64,000 nucleotides of DNA from Geodermatophilus obscurus (GTDB lineage Bacteria; Actinomycetota; Actinomycetes; Mycobacteriales; Geodermatophilaceae). The stretch is taken from the NCBI RefSeq assembly GCF_900115395.1, contig NZ_FOWE01000009.1, positions 1 through 64,000 on the forward strand, in the 5' to 3' direction. Below are positions 52,869 through 64,000 of this stretch, one piece after another (the first letter of the stretch is position 1; every line of letters begins with the position of its first letter). The translations under genes and the position numbers were made by a program. The notes under the pieces are model-generated. The model was not told the origin of the DNA and made no database searches. It saw only the letters and a list, made by a program, of their open reading frames with translations.

Positions 52869-53710
52869 GCGGGCGTCCTCTCCCGGTCGTTCGTGGGGGT
52901 GTTGCTGGTGGACGGTGCGGGGCCCGGTCGTCGTGGGACGACCCGCGCTGCTCGCTCACCTGGTACAGGGCGCGCGGGGTCCGCGGTGTTCCCCGTGCGG
53001 GTGTGGTCCCGGCCGCTGCCGACCGGCACCGTCCCCGGCCGTGCGGGCCCGGGGATGTGGGTGGTGCAGACGCCGTCGCCGTGGGCGATGGTCGCCAGCC
53101 GCTGTACGTGCGTACCCACCAGCCGGCCGATCACCGCCGTCTCGACCTCGCACAGCTGCGGGAACTCCGCGGCCACGTGCGCCACCGGGCAGTGGTGCTG
53201 GCACAACTGCCCGCCGCTGGCGATCGCGGAGGCCGAGGCAGCGTAACCCTCCGCGGTGAGCGCCTCGGCGAGCGCCCGGGCCCGGTCGACCGACGCCCCG
53301 GCGGTGCGGGCGACGGCGTCGGAGGCCCGCCGTTCCAGGCCGGCGAGCTGGGCCTCGGCGACGGCGCGGACGGCGTCGGGGCCACCGGAGGCGGCGACGT
53401 GCCGCAGCGCGGTGAGCGCGAGGTCGTCGTAGGCGTGCGCGAACCCCGAGCGGCCGGCGTCGGTGAGGTGGAAGCGCCGGGCGGGCCGGCCCCTCCCCCG
53501 CTGCGCGCCCGCGGTGCTACGCTCCTCGACCCGCCCGCGCAGGGCGAGGGCGTCGAGGTGGCGGCGCACCGCGGCGGGGCTGATCCCGAGCCGGGCGGCC
53601 AGTTCGCTGGCGGTCTGCGGGCCGTGCTCGAGCAGCAGCGCGGTCACGCGGTCACGCGTGCGGACGTCGTCGGCCCGCACCGTCCCCACCTGCCCCGCGC
53701 TGCTTTCCAC
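52865..53710 (-). CDS. sufR: SufR-type iron-sulfur regulator of the suf operon
   Basis: The 281-residue protein has a winged helix ([20 protein letters not shown], about residues 33-52) and a cysteine group [20 protein letters not shown] near residue 175-195 that would hold an Fe-S cluster, as in SufR. The C-terminal 60 residues are Pro/Arg-rich and unlike the family core. It is the first gene of the operon. A CACAA-N5-TTGTG repeat covers its start codon, so it probably represses its own operon. The GTG start lacks a ribosome site. Confidence 0.9.
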   Translation of the reverse strand: MESSAGQVGTVRADDVRTRDRVTALLLEHGPQTASELAARLGISPAAVRRHLDALALRGRVEERSTAGAQRGRGRPARRFHLTDAGRSGFAHAYDDLALTALRHVAASGGPDAVRAVAEAQLAGLERRASDAVARTAGASVDRARALAEALTAEGYAASASAIASGGQLCQHHCPVAHVAAEFPQLCEVETAVIGRLVGTHVQRLATIAHGDGVCTTHIPGPARPGTVPVGSGRDHTRTGNTADPARPVPGERAARVVPRRPGPAPSTSNTPTNDRERTPA

Positions 53711-53722
53711 AACACGATTGTG
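53708..53722. promoter_or_regulatory. Operator candidate of the suf operon
   Basis: CACAA and TTGTG form a 5+5 inverted repeat with a 5-base gap. It includes the GTG start of sufR and lies where the -10 region and start of a leaderless message would be, the expected place for self-repression. Confidence 0.5.
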
Positions 53723-53761
53723 ACCTATTTCGGGAGGCCCGCAAGGAAGGCCGCCCTAACC

Positions 53762-53798
53762 CACCGGGCCCCTGACCGCGCAGGTCAGGAGCCCGGTG
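53762..53798. terminator. Terminator hairpin after the Clp ATPase gene
   Basis: CACCGGGC...CCTGACC pairs with GGTCAGG...GCCCGGTG (15 base pairs, one mismatch in the middle) around a 5-base loop. It lies 8 bases past the stop of the Clp gene and before sufR, both on the minus strand. Confidence 0.75.
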
Positions 53799-53805
53799 AG
53801 GCGGA

Positions 53806-56343
<2,538 letters not shown>

Positions 56344-56541
56344 GCCTCACGTCCAGGATCGGTGGGTCGTCGGCGGGGCACCCGGGGATGCCCGCTGAGC
56401 TGCCGCTGGGGCTCCTCTACCCGGGCAGGCGCACCGTCACCGGCGCGCCCGCCGCCCGCGTCCTGGTCAGCGCCGGGACCCCGGCCGCGCTTCCCGTCGG
56501 GGATCCGCCCTGAGCGAACCGGGACCCTCCGTCCGCGCGGC

Positions 56542-56547
56542 TAGCAT
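56542..56547 (+). promoter_or_regulatory. Leaderless -10 box of ctaA
   Basis: TAGCAT lies six bases before the GTG at 56,554 with no ribosome site between them. Confidence 0.55.
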
Positions 56548-56553
56548 CGGGCC

Positions 56554-57498
56554 GTGCAGGTCCTGCCCCGCTCCTTCTCCGCCACCGCCGTCACCCGCCT
56601 GGCGCTGGCGAACGTGGTGGCCAACGGCGCGATCGTGGTCACCGGAGGCGTGGTCCGGCTCACCGGCTCGGGCCTGGGCTGCCCCACCTGGCCGCGGTGC
56701 ACCGAGGAGAGCTTCGTCACCACGCCGGAGATGGCGGGGCACGGCCTCATCGAGTTCGGCAACCGGCTGCTGACCTTCGTGCTCACGGCGGTGGCGATCG
56801 CGGTGCTGGTGGCGGTGTGGCGGTCCCCGCGCCGCGACCTGCGGCCGCTGGCCGTGCTGGCGTTCCTCGGCATCCCCGTGCAGGCGGCCATCGGCGGCGT
56901 CACGGTGCTCACCGGCCTCAACCCGTGGACGGTGGCCGTCCACTTCCTCGTGTCGACCGTCCTCGTGGCGCTGACGACCGTCCTGTGGCTGCGCTCCCGC
57001 GAGCCCGGGGTGGGCCGGCTCCTGGTGCGCCGGCCGATCGCGCTGCTGGTCGGCGGGATCTCCGCGGTGACCGCGGTGGTGCTGGTCCTGGGCACGATCG
57101 TCACCGGCAGCGGCCCGCACAGCGGCGACGTCGACGAGGACGACGTCCCGACCGGTGACCGCATGGGCTTCGACCCCGAGACGGTCAGCCAACTGCACGC
57201 CGACGCCGTGTTCCTGCTCGTCGGGCTGACCGTGGCGCTGCTGGTGGCGCTGTACGCGATGGAGGCCCCCGGCCGGGTGCGCCGGGCCGTCCGCGACCTG
57301 CTGGTCGTGCAACTGCTGCAGGGCGTGGTCGGCTTCGTGCAGTACTTCACCCAGCTGCCGGTCGTGCTGGTGCTGCTGCACATGCTCGGCGCGGTGCTGG
57401 TGACCGTCTACACCGCGCGCCTGGCCTGGTCGGTGCGCGGCCCGGCCACCGAGCAGCCCCTCGACGCTCCCGCCACCCAGGTGCCCGCCGCCCGCTGA
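56554..57498 (+). CDS. ctaA: Heme A synthase CtaA
   Basis: The 314-residue protein has eight likely membrane helices. Helix 1 is followed by GGVVRLTGSGLGCPTWPRC with the conserved Cys pair, then HGLIEFGNRLLT near residue 63. AVHFLVST near 130, QLHADAVFL near 215 and LLHMLGAVLVT near 270 hold the heme-binding His. It oxidises heme O to heme A for cytochrome c oxidase. ctaB, which makes heme O, lies 0.6 kb away on the other strand. Confidence 0.95.
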   Translation: MQVLPRSFSATAVTRLALANVVANGAIVVTGGVVRLTGSGLGCPTWPRCTEESFVTTPEMAGHGLIEFGNRLLTFVLTAVAIAVLVAVWRSPRRDLRPLAVLAFLGIPVQAAIGGVTVLTGLNPWTVAVHFLVSTVLVALTTVLWLRSREPGVGRLLVRRPIALLVGGISAVTAVVLVLGTIVTGSGPHSGDVDEDDVPTGDRMGFDPETVSQLHADAVFLLVGLTVALLVALYAMEAPGRVRRAVRDLLVVQLLQGVVGFVQYFTQLPVVLVLLHMLGAVLVTVYTARLAWSVRGPATEQPLDAPATQVPAAR

Positions 57499-57533
57499 CG
57501 CCGGGGCCGCCCGGGGTTCCGCCCGGGAGGGCG

Positions 57534-58133
57534 GTGTGCACCCTGCCCGTCGTGACCCACGACCTCGTCGCCCCGCTCGGACCGGACGGCGTCGCCCGGA
57601 CCGCCGACCTCGGACGGGTGGTCGACCGGCACTGCATCGGCGTGTGGGTGGCCGCGGGCAGGCTGCTGCGGCCCCATCCCGGTGTCGTCGTCCTCCCGGA
57701 GCGGGCGCACGAGTGGCGCACCCGCGCGCTCGCCGCCGCGCACGGGACCCGCCCGCGGAGGTGTCGGCCGAGCAGCGCCGCTGTCCGGCGCTGCCGGGCC
57801 GGGCGGCACTGCGGGAGCTCGTCGGACTGGTGGCCTCGGGCTGCCAGGGCGAGCTCGAGATCTGGGGCGTGCGCCACCTGCTGTGCGCCCCCGGGATGCC
57901 GAGGACGGTCCGGCAGCACCCGGTGGTCCTGCCGTTCGGCACCGTCCACCTCGAGGCGCGATCCCGGAGCTGAGGATCGCCGTCGAGCTCGACGGTGCCG
58001 CCTTCCACGGATCACCCAGGCGCGGGAGCGGGACACCCGGCGTGACGTCGCGCTCGCGGCGCAGGGCTGGGTGGTCCTGCGGTTCGGCCACCGGCGGCTC
58101 GTGCGGGAGCCCGACGCCTGCCGCCGGGAGGGG
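57534..58133 (+). pseudogene. DUF559-type endonuclease-like gene, multiply frameshifted
   Basis: Three frames together resemble an actinobacterial DUF559 protein. Frame 3 gives VAPLGPDGVARTADLGRVVD and VAAGRLLRPHPGVVVLPERA. Frame 2 continues with LPGRAALRELVGLVASGCQG and HLLCAPGMPRTVRQHPVVLP. Then follow LRIAVELDGAAFHGS and RDTRRDVALAAQGWVVLRFG in frames 1 and 3. The VELDGAAFHG...RRD...WVVLRF text is the Vsr/DUF559 nuclease core. At least two frame changes are needed, and the C-terminus runs into the ctaB stop at 58,134. The gene is dead. Confidence 0.72.
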
Positions 58134-59048
58134 TCAGACGAGGACGTCGACGGCGATCGCGATGGACAGCAGCGTCATGTGGGTGATCGACACCGAGAAC
58201 AGCCGCATCGGGCGGTCCGGGACGCCGGCGCGGATGCGGCCGAGCCACTGCGAGGACTCGACGACGTACCAGGCACCCAGGACACCGCCGCCGATGGCGA
58301 AGGCCCACCCGAGGACCGGGGTGATCGACCCCATGAGGAGGGTCGCGCCCAGCGTCGCCCACGCCCACGCCACCGACTGCCGGCCGACGCTCTCCGGGCC
58401 GGCGACCACCGACAGCATGGGCACGCCCGCGCGGGCGTAGTCCTCGCGGAACCGGCTGGCCAGCGCCCAGAAGTGCGGCATCTGCCAGCAGAAGACGATC
58501 CCGAAGAAGACCAGGGCCGGCCACGCCAGCGAGCCGGTCACCGCGGCCCACCCGATCAGCACCGGCGCGGCCCCGGGGAAGGCGCCGAACACGGTGTTGT
58601 GCCGGGTCCGCCGCTTGAGCACCATGGTGTAGACGACGGAGTAGGCCAGGATCGCGATCGCCGCGAGGGCCGTGGCCAGCGGCGTCGTCTCCAGCCACAG
58701 CAGCGCCAGCGACGCCACGGCGAGCACGACGCCGAAGACGAGCGCGGCCCGCGGGGACACCGCGCCGGACGGGATGGGCCGGTTGCGCGTGCGCGACATC
58801 AGCCGGTCGATGTCGCGGTCGAACCAGCAGTTGACCGTGTTCGCGGCCCCGGCGGCGAACATGCCGCCGACCAGGGTGGCCCCCACCAGCCGCCAGGACG
58901 GCCAGCCACCGGCCGCGAGCATCATCGCGGGCAGGGTGGTGACCAGCAGCAGCTCGACGAGCTTCGGCTTGGTCAGCGCCACGTAGGCGCCGACCACGTC
59001 GGTGACGCGGCGGGGCGAGACGACCGGGCGCTCGGAGAGCGTCGTCAC
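58134..59048 (-). CDS. ctaB: Protoheme IX farnesyltransferase CtaB (heme O synthase)
   Basis: The 304-residue UbiA-family protein has about nine helices. The Asp motif NTVNCWFDRDIDRLMSRTRN near residue 70 binds prenyl diphosphate-magnesium, and PHFWALASRFREDYARAGVP near 190 is the second conserved loop. It makes heme O from heme B. The GTG at 59048 is used; a TACAGT box lies about 100 bases upstream. It is divergent from tkt, the usual order in actinobacteria. Confidence 0.95.
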   Translation of the reverse strand: MTTLSERPVVSPRRVTDVVGAYVALTKPKLVELLLVTTLPAMMLAAGGWPSWRLVGATLVGGMFAAGAANTVNCWFDRDIDRLMSRTRNRPIPSGAVSPRAALVFGVVLAVASLALLWLETTPLATALAAIAILAYSVVYTMVLKRRTRHNTVFGAFPGAAPVLIGWAAVTGSLAWPALVFFGIVFCWQMPHFWALASRFREDYARAGVPMLSVVAGPESVGRQSVAWAWATLGATLLMGSITPVLGWAFAIGGGVLGAWYVVESSQWLGRIRAGVPDRPMRLFSVSITHMTLLSIAIAVDVLV

Positions 59049-59378
59049 CGGGCGGCCTCGGCCGCGCGCACGCACGGGCGGCGGGACACCACCGGGCACG
59101 GAGACAGCACGGGGGTCCCTTCGAACCGGGGGATGAACGCCTCCCACTGTATCCCGCGGGCACCCCGCCGCCCTTCGAGCATGACTAGGGTCTGATCACG
59201 TTGACGCCGCGTGGAGTGCGGGTACGGCCGTCGCCGACGACGGAGCGTCCCGGGTCAGCGAGCCCCCGGGACGCACCGGGCCCAGCCGCACGCCGTGCCC
59301 GCGTCGCCCGCCCGGGAGCACGGGACACCGGTCCCCGGACGGACCCGCACCGGCAGACCCCGAGGAGCACCGTCCGAC
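59049..59378. promoter_or_regulatory. Divergent ctaB/tkt promoter region
   Basis: No gene fits this 330-base gap. TACAGT on the minus strand (59,146-59,151) is a likely -10 for ctaB, and TAGGGT on the plus strand (59,186-59,191) for tkt. The second leaves a leader of about 190 bases before tkt; I see no known riboswitch in it. Confidence 0.5.
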
Positions 59379-61628
59379 ATGACCAGTGACACCAGCAGCT
59401 CGGCGGCCGAGAGCTCCGGGACGAGGAGCACCGCCGCGGAGGCACCGGCCGAGGCGGCCACCGACACGCCGACCGGCGACCCGCGCCAGCCGCACCCCAC
59501 GCTCCCCGACGGCTTCGGTGACCTCGACCGCCGCGCGGTCGACACCGCCCGGGTGCTCGCGATGGACGCCGTGCAGAAGGTGGGCAACGGCCACCCCGGC
59601 ACCGCGATGAGCATGGCGCCCACCGCCTACCTGCTGTTCCACAAGTGGCTGCGCCACGACCCCACCGACCCGAACTGGGTCGCCCGCGACCGCTTCGTGC
59701 TGTCCATGGGCCACTCGAGCCTGACCCTCTACGTGCAGCTGTTCCTCGCCGGCTACGGCCTCGAGGTCGAGGACCTGCAGGCGCTGCGCACCTGGGGCTC
59801 GAAGACCCCGGGCCACCCCGAGGTCAACCACACCCCCGGCGTCGAGACGACGACCGGCCCGCTGGGCCAGGGCGTCGGCAACGCCGTCGGCATGGCGATG
59901 GCCGCCCGCCGCGAGCGCGGCCTGCTCGACCCCGACTCCCCCGAGGGCGAGAGCCTCTTCGACCACACCATCTGGGCCTTCTGCTCCGACGGCGACCTGG
60001 AGGAGGGCGTCAGCGCCGAGGCCTGCTCGCTGGCCGGGACGCAGAAGCTCGGCAACCTGGTGCTCGTCTACGACGACAACCGGATCTCCATCGAGGACGA
60101 CACCACCGTCGCCTTCACCGAGGACGTCGGCCGGCGGTACGAGGCCTACGGCTGGCACGTCCAGCACGTCGACGACGGCGAGGACCTGGCCGCGGTCGAC
60201 GCCGCGTTCGCCGCCGCGAAGGCCGAGACGTCGCGCCCGTCGATCATCGTGCTGCGGACGATCATCGCCTGGCCGGCGCCGACCAAGCAGAACACCGGCG
60301 CAGCCCACGGCTCCGCGCTCGGCGACGACGAGGTGCGCGCCACCAAGGAGGTCCTCGGCTTCGACCCCGAGCAGACCTTCCAGGTCGACGACGACGTGCT
60401 GGCCCACGCCCGCTCGGTGGTCGACGCCGGGAAGCAGGCGCACGCCGAGTGGCAGCAGCGCTTCGACGCGTGGACCGCCGAGAACCCCGAGCGCGCCGAC
60501 CTGCTGGCCCGGATGGGCGAGCGCCGGCTGCCCGAGGGCTGGGTCGAGCAGCTGCCCACCTTCGACGCCGACCCCAAGGGCGTGGCCACCCGCAAGGCGT
60601 CGGGCAAGGTGCTCGCCGCGCTCTACCCCGCGCTGCCCGAGCTGTGGGGCGGGTCGGCCGACCTCGCGGAGAGCAACAACACCGCCGTCGAGGGCGAGCC
60701 GTCGTTCCTGCCGTCGGACCGCCAGACGAAGATGTGGAGCGGTGGGCCCTACGGCCGCACGCTGCACTTCGGCGTCCGCGAGCACGCCATGGGCGCGATC
60801 ATGAACGGCATCGCGCTGCACGGCGGCACCCGCGTCTACGGCGGCACGTTCCTCACCTTCAGCGACTACATGCGCGGCGCGGTGCGGCTGGCCGCGCTCA
60901 TGCAGCTGCCGGTGACCTACGTGTGGACGCACGACTCGATCGGCCTCGGCGAGGACGGCCCGACGCACCAGCCGATCGAGCACTTCGCCGCGCTGCGCGC
61001 GATCCCCGGCCTCGACGTCGTCCGCCCGGCCGACGCCAACGAGGTCGCCGTCGCCTGGCGGACCATCCTGGAGAACAACGACCGCCCGGCCGGCCTGCTG
61101 CTGTCCCGGCAGAACCTCCCGGTGTTCGACCGCTCGCAGATGTCCCCGGCCGAGGGCACCGCCCGCGGCGCCTACGTGCTGGCCGACGCCTCGAACGGGG
61201 AGCCCGAGGTGATCCTGCTGGGCACCGGCTCGGAGGTGCAGATCGCCGTCGCCGCCCGCGAGCGACTCGAGGCCGACGGCGTCCCCACGCGCGTGGTCTC
61301 GGTGCCCTGCGTCGAGTGGTTCGCCGACCAGGACCAGGCCTACAAGGACGAGGTGCTCCCGCCCACCGTCCGCGCCCGGGTCAGCGTCGAGGCCGGCGTG
61401 CCCATGGGCTGGCGGGAGTTCGTCGGCGACGCCGGCCGGATCGTGGGGCTCACCCACTACGGCGCCAGCGCCGCCTACTCCGTCCTCTACGAGGAGTTCG
61501 GCCTCACCGACGAGGCCGTCGTCACCGCCGCCCGGGAGAGCCTCGAGGCCGCCCGCTCCGGCACCGCCGTCCCGGCCGGGCCCGTCGCGGCCACCGGCGG
61601 CCTCCCCCACCCCACCGGCGACAGGTGA
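59379..61628 (+). CDS. tkt: Transketolase
   Basis: The 749-residue ThDP enzyme has [20 protein letters not shown] near residue 68, the ThDP-magnesium motif [14 protein letters not shown] near 205, and the second-domain [19 protein letters not shown] near 465 with the catalytic Glu. It moves two-carbon units in the pentose phosphate pathway. The first 35 residues are a Ser/Thr/Ala-rich extension not needed by the fold. The ATG has gaggag 13 bases ahead. tal and zwf follow on the same strand. Confidence 0.97.
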   Translation: MTSDTSSSAAESSGTRSTAAEAPAEAATDTPTGDPRQPHPTLPDGFGDLDRRAVDTARVLAMDAVQKVGNGHPGTAMSMAPTAYLLFHKWLRHDPTDPNWVARDRFVLSMGHSSLTLYVQLFLAGYGLEVEDLQALRTWGSKTPGHPEVNHTPGVETTTGPLGQGVGNAVGMAMAARRERGLLDPDSPEGESLFDHTIWAFCSDGDLEEGVSAEACSLAGTQKLGNLVLVYDDNRISIEDDTTVAFTEDVGRRYEAYGWHVQHVDDGEDLAAVDAAFAAAKAETSRPSIIVLRTIIAWPAPTKQNTGAAHGSALGDDEVRATKEVLGFDPEQTFQVDDDVLAHARSVVDAGKQAHAEWQQRFDAWTAENPERADLLARMGERRLPEGWVEQLPTFDADPKGVATRKASGKVLAALYPALPELWGGSADLAESNNTAVEGEPSFLPSDRQTKMWSGGPYGRTLHFGVREHAMGAIMNGIALHGGTRVYGGTFLTFSDYMRGAVRLAALMQLPVTYVWTHDSIGLGEDGPTHQPIEHFAALRAIPGLDVVRPADANEVAVAWRTILENNDRPAGLLLSRQNLPVFDRSQMSPAEGTARGAYVLADASNGEPEVILLGTGSEVQIAVAARERLEADGVPTRVVSVPCVEWFADQDQAYKDEVLPPTVRARVSVEAGVPMGWREFVGDAGRIVGLTHYGASAAYSVLYEEFGLTDEAVVTAARESLEAARSGTAVPAGPVAATGGLPHPTGDR

Positions 61629-61654
61629 ATCCCGCCCCAACGGAAGGCACGGTC

Positions 61655-62761
61655 ATGGCACAGAACGAGAAGCTCGCGCAGTTGTCCGAGGCGGGGGTCG
61701 CCGTCTGGCTCGACGACCTGTCCCGCGACCGGATCCGCAGCGGCAACCTGCAGGCACTGGTCGACGAGCACTCCGTCGTCGGCGTCACCACCAACCCGAC
61801 CATCTTCGCCGCGGCGATCAGCGGGTCGGACTCCTACGACGACCAGCTGCACGCGATGGCCGTGCGCAAGGTGAGCGTCGAGGAGGCGCTGCGCACGATC
61901 ACCGCCGCCGACGTCCGCGACGCCTGCGACCTGCTCGCGCCGGTCGCCGAGCGGCAGCCCGGCGACGGCCGGGTGTCGCTGGAGGTGGCTCCGGGCCTGG
62001 CGCACGACACCGACGCGACGGCCGCGGAGGCCGCGCACCTGTGGTGGCTGGTCGACCGGCCGAACCTCTTCATCAAGATCCCCGCCACCGAGGAGGGGCT
62101 GGCCGCGATCACGACGTCGATCGCCCGCGGCATCAGCGTCAACGTCACCCTCATCTTCAGCCCCGAGCGCTACCGCGCCGTCATGGACAGCTACCTGTCC
62201 GGTCTGGAGCAGCGCCTGGCCGAGGACGACGGCGCCGACCTCTCCCAGATCGCGTCCGTGGCGTCGTTCTTCGTGTCCCGCGTCGACACGGAGATCGACA
62301 AGCGGCTGGACAAGGCCGGCGCCGACCCCTCCCTCAAGGGCAAGGCCGCGCTGGCCAACGCCCAGCTGGCCTACCAGGCCTATGAGGAGGTCTTCTCCTC
62401 CGACCGCTGGAAGGCGCTGGAGGCCAAGGGCGCCCGCCCGCAGCGCCCGCTGTGGGCCTCCACCGGCGTGAAGAACCCGGACTACCCGGACACCCTCTAC
62501 GTCAGCGAGCTCATCGCCCCCGGCACGGTCAACACGATGCCGGAGAAGACGCTCATGGCCTACGCCGACCACGGCAGCCCCGGCACCCCGGTGCAGAAGA
62601 CCTACGACGAGGCCGCCGCGGTGATGAAGGCCGTCGCCGACGCCGGCGTCGACCTCGACGACGTCTTCAGGGTCATCGAGGACGAGGGCGTGCAGAAGTT
62701 CGTCGACTCCTGGGACGAGCTGACCGCGTCGGTCAGGAGCGAGCTGGAGGACAAGGCGTGA
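61655..62761 (+). CDS. tal: Transaldolase
   Basis: The 368-residue enzyme has [15 protein letters not shown] near residue 43 and the Schiff-base lysine in [13 protein letters not shown] near 137. This is the longer actinobacterial type. It transfers three-carbon units between sugar phosphates. The ATG lies 26 bases after the tkt stop with cggaagg upstream, so both are on one message. Confidence 0.97.
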   Translation: MAQNEKLAQLSEAGVAVWLDDLSRDRIRSGNLQALVDEHSVVGVTTNPTIFAAAISGSDSYDDQLHAMAVRKVSVEEALRTITAADVRDACDLLAPVAERQPGDGRVSLEVAPGLAHDTDATAAEAAHLWWLVDRPNLFIKIPATEEGLAAITTSIARGISVNVTLIFSPERYRAVMDSYLSGLEQRLAEDDGADLSQIASVASFFVSRVDTEIDKRLDKAGADPSLKGKAALANAQLAYQAYEEVFSSDRWKALEAKGARPQRPLWASTGVKNPDYPDTLYVSELIAPGTVNTMPEKTLMAYADHGSPGTPVQKTYDEAAAVMKAVADAGVDLDDVFRVIEDEGVQKFVDSWDELTASVRSELEDKA

Positions 62762-62832
62762 CCGGTGCACCCGGCTGACCCGCGGGGTAGGGCCGACCCG
62801 GGCGCCGGCCCCAGCACCCCCGAGGAGGACCA

Positions 62833-64000
62833 GTGATCCCCAACCCGCTGCGCGACCCGCGGGACCGTCGGCTGCCGCGGGTGCCCGAGCCCTGCGCGCT
62901 CGTCGTCTTCGGCATCACCGGCGACCTCGCGCGCAAGAAGCTGCTGCCGGCCGTCTACGACCTCGCCAACCGGGGCCTGCTGCCGACCAACTTCGCGCTG
63001 CTCGGCTTCGCGCGGCGGGACTGGGGGAACCAGGACTTCGCGGAGCTGGCCCGCGACGCCGCCCGCAACGCCGCCCGCACCCCGTGGCGGGAGGAGGTGT
63101 GGGAGCGGCTGGCCGGCAACGTCCGCTTCGTCCAGGGCTCCTTCGACGACGACAACGCCTTCGACCAGCTCGCCGCCACCCTCGACGAGCTGGAGGGCAG
63201 CCACGGCATCGGCGGCAACGCGGCGTTCTACCTGTCGATCCCGCCGGCGATGTTCCCGGTCGTGCTCAAGCAGATGCAGCGCACGCGCATGGCCGAGAGC
63301 ACGCCCGACCGGTGGCGCCGCGTCGTCGTCGAGAAGCCCTTCGGCACCGACCTGGCCTCCAGCCGGGAGCTCAACGAGCTCGTCGACTCGGTGTTCAGCG
63401 CCGAGGACGTCTTCCGCATCGACCACTACCTGGGCAAGGAGACCGTCCAGAACCTGATGGCGCTGCGGTTCGCCAACGAGCTGTTCGAGCCGGTGTGGAA
63501 CGGCCACCACGTCGACTCGGTGCAGATCACGATGGCCGAGGACGTCGGCATCGGCGGGCGCGCCGGCTTCTACGAGAAGACCGGCGCCGCCCGCGACGTG
63601 CTGCAGAACCACCTCCTGCAGCTGCTGGCGCTGACGGCCATGGAGGAGCCGGTCGAGTTCTCCGCCGACGAGATCCGCACCGAGAAGCTCAAGGTGCTGC
63701 GGGCGGTGTCGCTGCCGGAGGACCTGCGCACCTTCGCCGTCCGCGGCCAGTACGAGCAGGGCTGGCTGGCCGGCCAGCGGGCCCGCGGCTACCGGCAGGA
63801 GGAGGGCGTGGAGGACACCTCGACCACCGAGACCTACGCGGCGGTCCGGCTGGGCGTGGAGACCCGCCGCTGGGCGGGCGTGCCGTTCTACCTGCGCACC
63901 GGCAAGCGGCTGCCGCGGCGGGTCACCGAGATCGCGCTGGTGTTCAAGCGCGCGCCGCACCTGCCCTTCGCCGACACCGACACCGAGGAGCTGGGCAACA
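62833..64000 (+). CDS. zwf: Glucose-6-phosphate dehydrogenase (cut by window end)
   Basis: About 389 codons are present of a normal ~510. The NADP loop FGITGDLARKKLLPAVY lies near residue 27 and the active-site RIDHYLGKETVQNL near 195, with VVVEKPFG before it. The start is the GTG at 62,833 after cgaggaggac. It begins the oxidative pentose phosphate pathway and follows tal by 71 bases. opcA and pgl usually come next in actinobacteria but lie outside the window. Confidence 0.97.
   Translation, partial: MIPNPLRDPRDRRLPRVPEPCALVVFGITGDLARKKLLPAVYDLANRGLLPTNFALLGFARRDWGNQDFAELARDAARNAARTPWREEVWERLAGNVRFVQGSFDDDNAFDQLAATLDELEGSHGIGGNAAFYLSIPPAMFPVVLKQMQRTRMAESTPDRWRRVVVEKPFGTDLASSRELNELVDSVFSAEDVFRIDHYLGKETVQNLMALRFANELFEPVWNGHHVDSVQITMAEDVGIGGRAGFYEKTGAARDVLQNHLLQLLALTAMEEPVEFSADEIRTEKLKVLRAVSLPEDLRTFAVRGQYEQGWLAGQRARGYRQEEGVEDTSTTETYAAVRLGVETRRWAGVPFYLRTGKRLPRRVTEIALVFKRAPHLPFADTDTEELGN

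Overview
The window reads as chromosomal DNA of a very GC-rich actinobacterium, most likely of the Geodermatophilaceae type (Blastococcus/Geodermatophilus/Modestobacter); this is inferred from gene content and style, not from a marker gene. GTG starts are common. Stop and start codons often overlap as GTGA or ATGA. Several genes have a TAnnnT box only 6-8 bases before the start codon, the usual layout of leaderless actinobacterial transcripts.

Bases 1 to about 17,800 form a variable, decaying region. It opens with the end of an IS5-like transposase beside a large MalT-like LuxR regulator. It then carries single metabolic or stress genes: an alpha/beta hydrolase, a zinc alcohol dehydrogenase, MsrA, a VOC protein, two SDR-type proteins and a hemerythrin. 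It also holds several broken genes: an ORF with two in-frame TAG codons, a remnant of an unidentified protein, a frameshifted GIY-YIG/UvrC-like gene, a frameshifted VapC beside an intact VapB, and a fragment of a family 31 glycosidase. Two further carbohydrate genes are intact: a GH43-like beta-propeller protein and a secreted GH14 beta-amylase. Three decayed copies of the first ~48 codons of the downstream quinone oxidoreductase gene (near 10.3, 11.4 and 15.7 kb, all on the + strand) divide this region. Only the fourth copy, at 17.8 kb, leads into a complete gene.

From 17.8 kb to the end the content is mostly core actinobacterial. In order: qor; a MoxR-DUF58-VWA cluster read leftwards; a secreted NlpC/P60 peptidase; an acyl-CoA ligase with a palindromic operator candidate; aconitase followed by a frameshifted SDR gene and a sirohydrochlorin-chelatase-like gene; a divergent MFS exporter/TetR pair with a tandem operator candidate; a heterodimer-type or homodimeric ABC exporter; a small HTH protein coupled to an enoyl-CoA hydratase; an ABC-F ATPase; two paralogous multi-spanning membrane proteins; and a site-2-type protease. 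Next comes a tightly overlapping SUF iron-sulfur operon (sufR-B-D-Rieske-C-S-U-T-GNAT, read leftwards), then a ClpC-like unfoldase, the heme A genes ctaA and ctaB, and the pentose phosphate genes tkt, tal and zwf (the last cut by the window end). Many of these genes are neighbours in the Mycobacterium tuberculosis Rv1447c-Rv1481 region (established knowledge, recalled and not checked here), so this part looks like an ancestral block.

One theme runs through the whole window: at least seven genes carry single-base frameshifts or internal deletions while the essential genes between them are intact. Either the non-essential genes are eroding or the assembly has indel errors; raw reads would decide.
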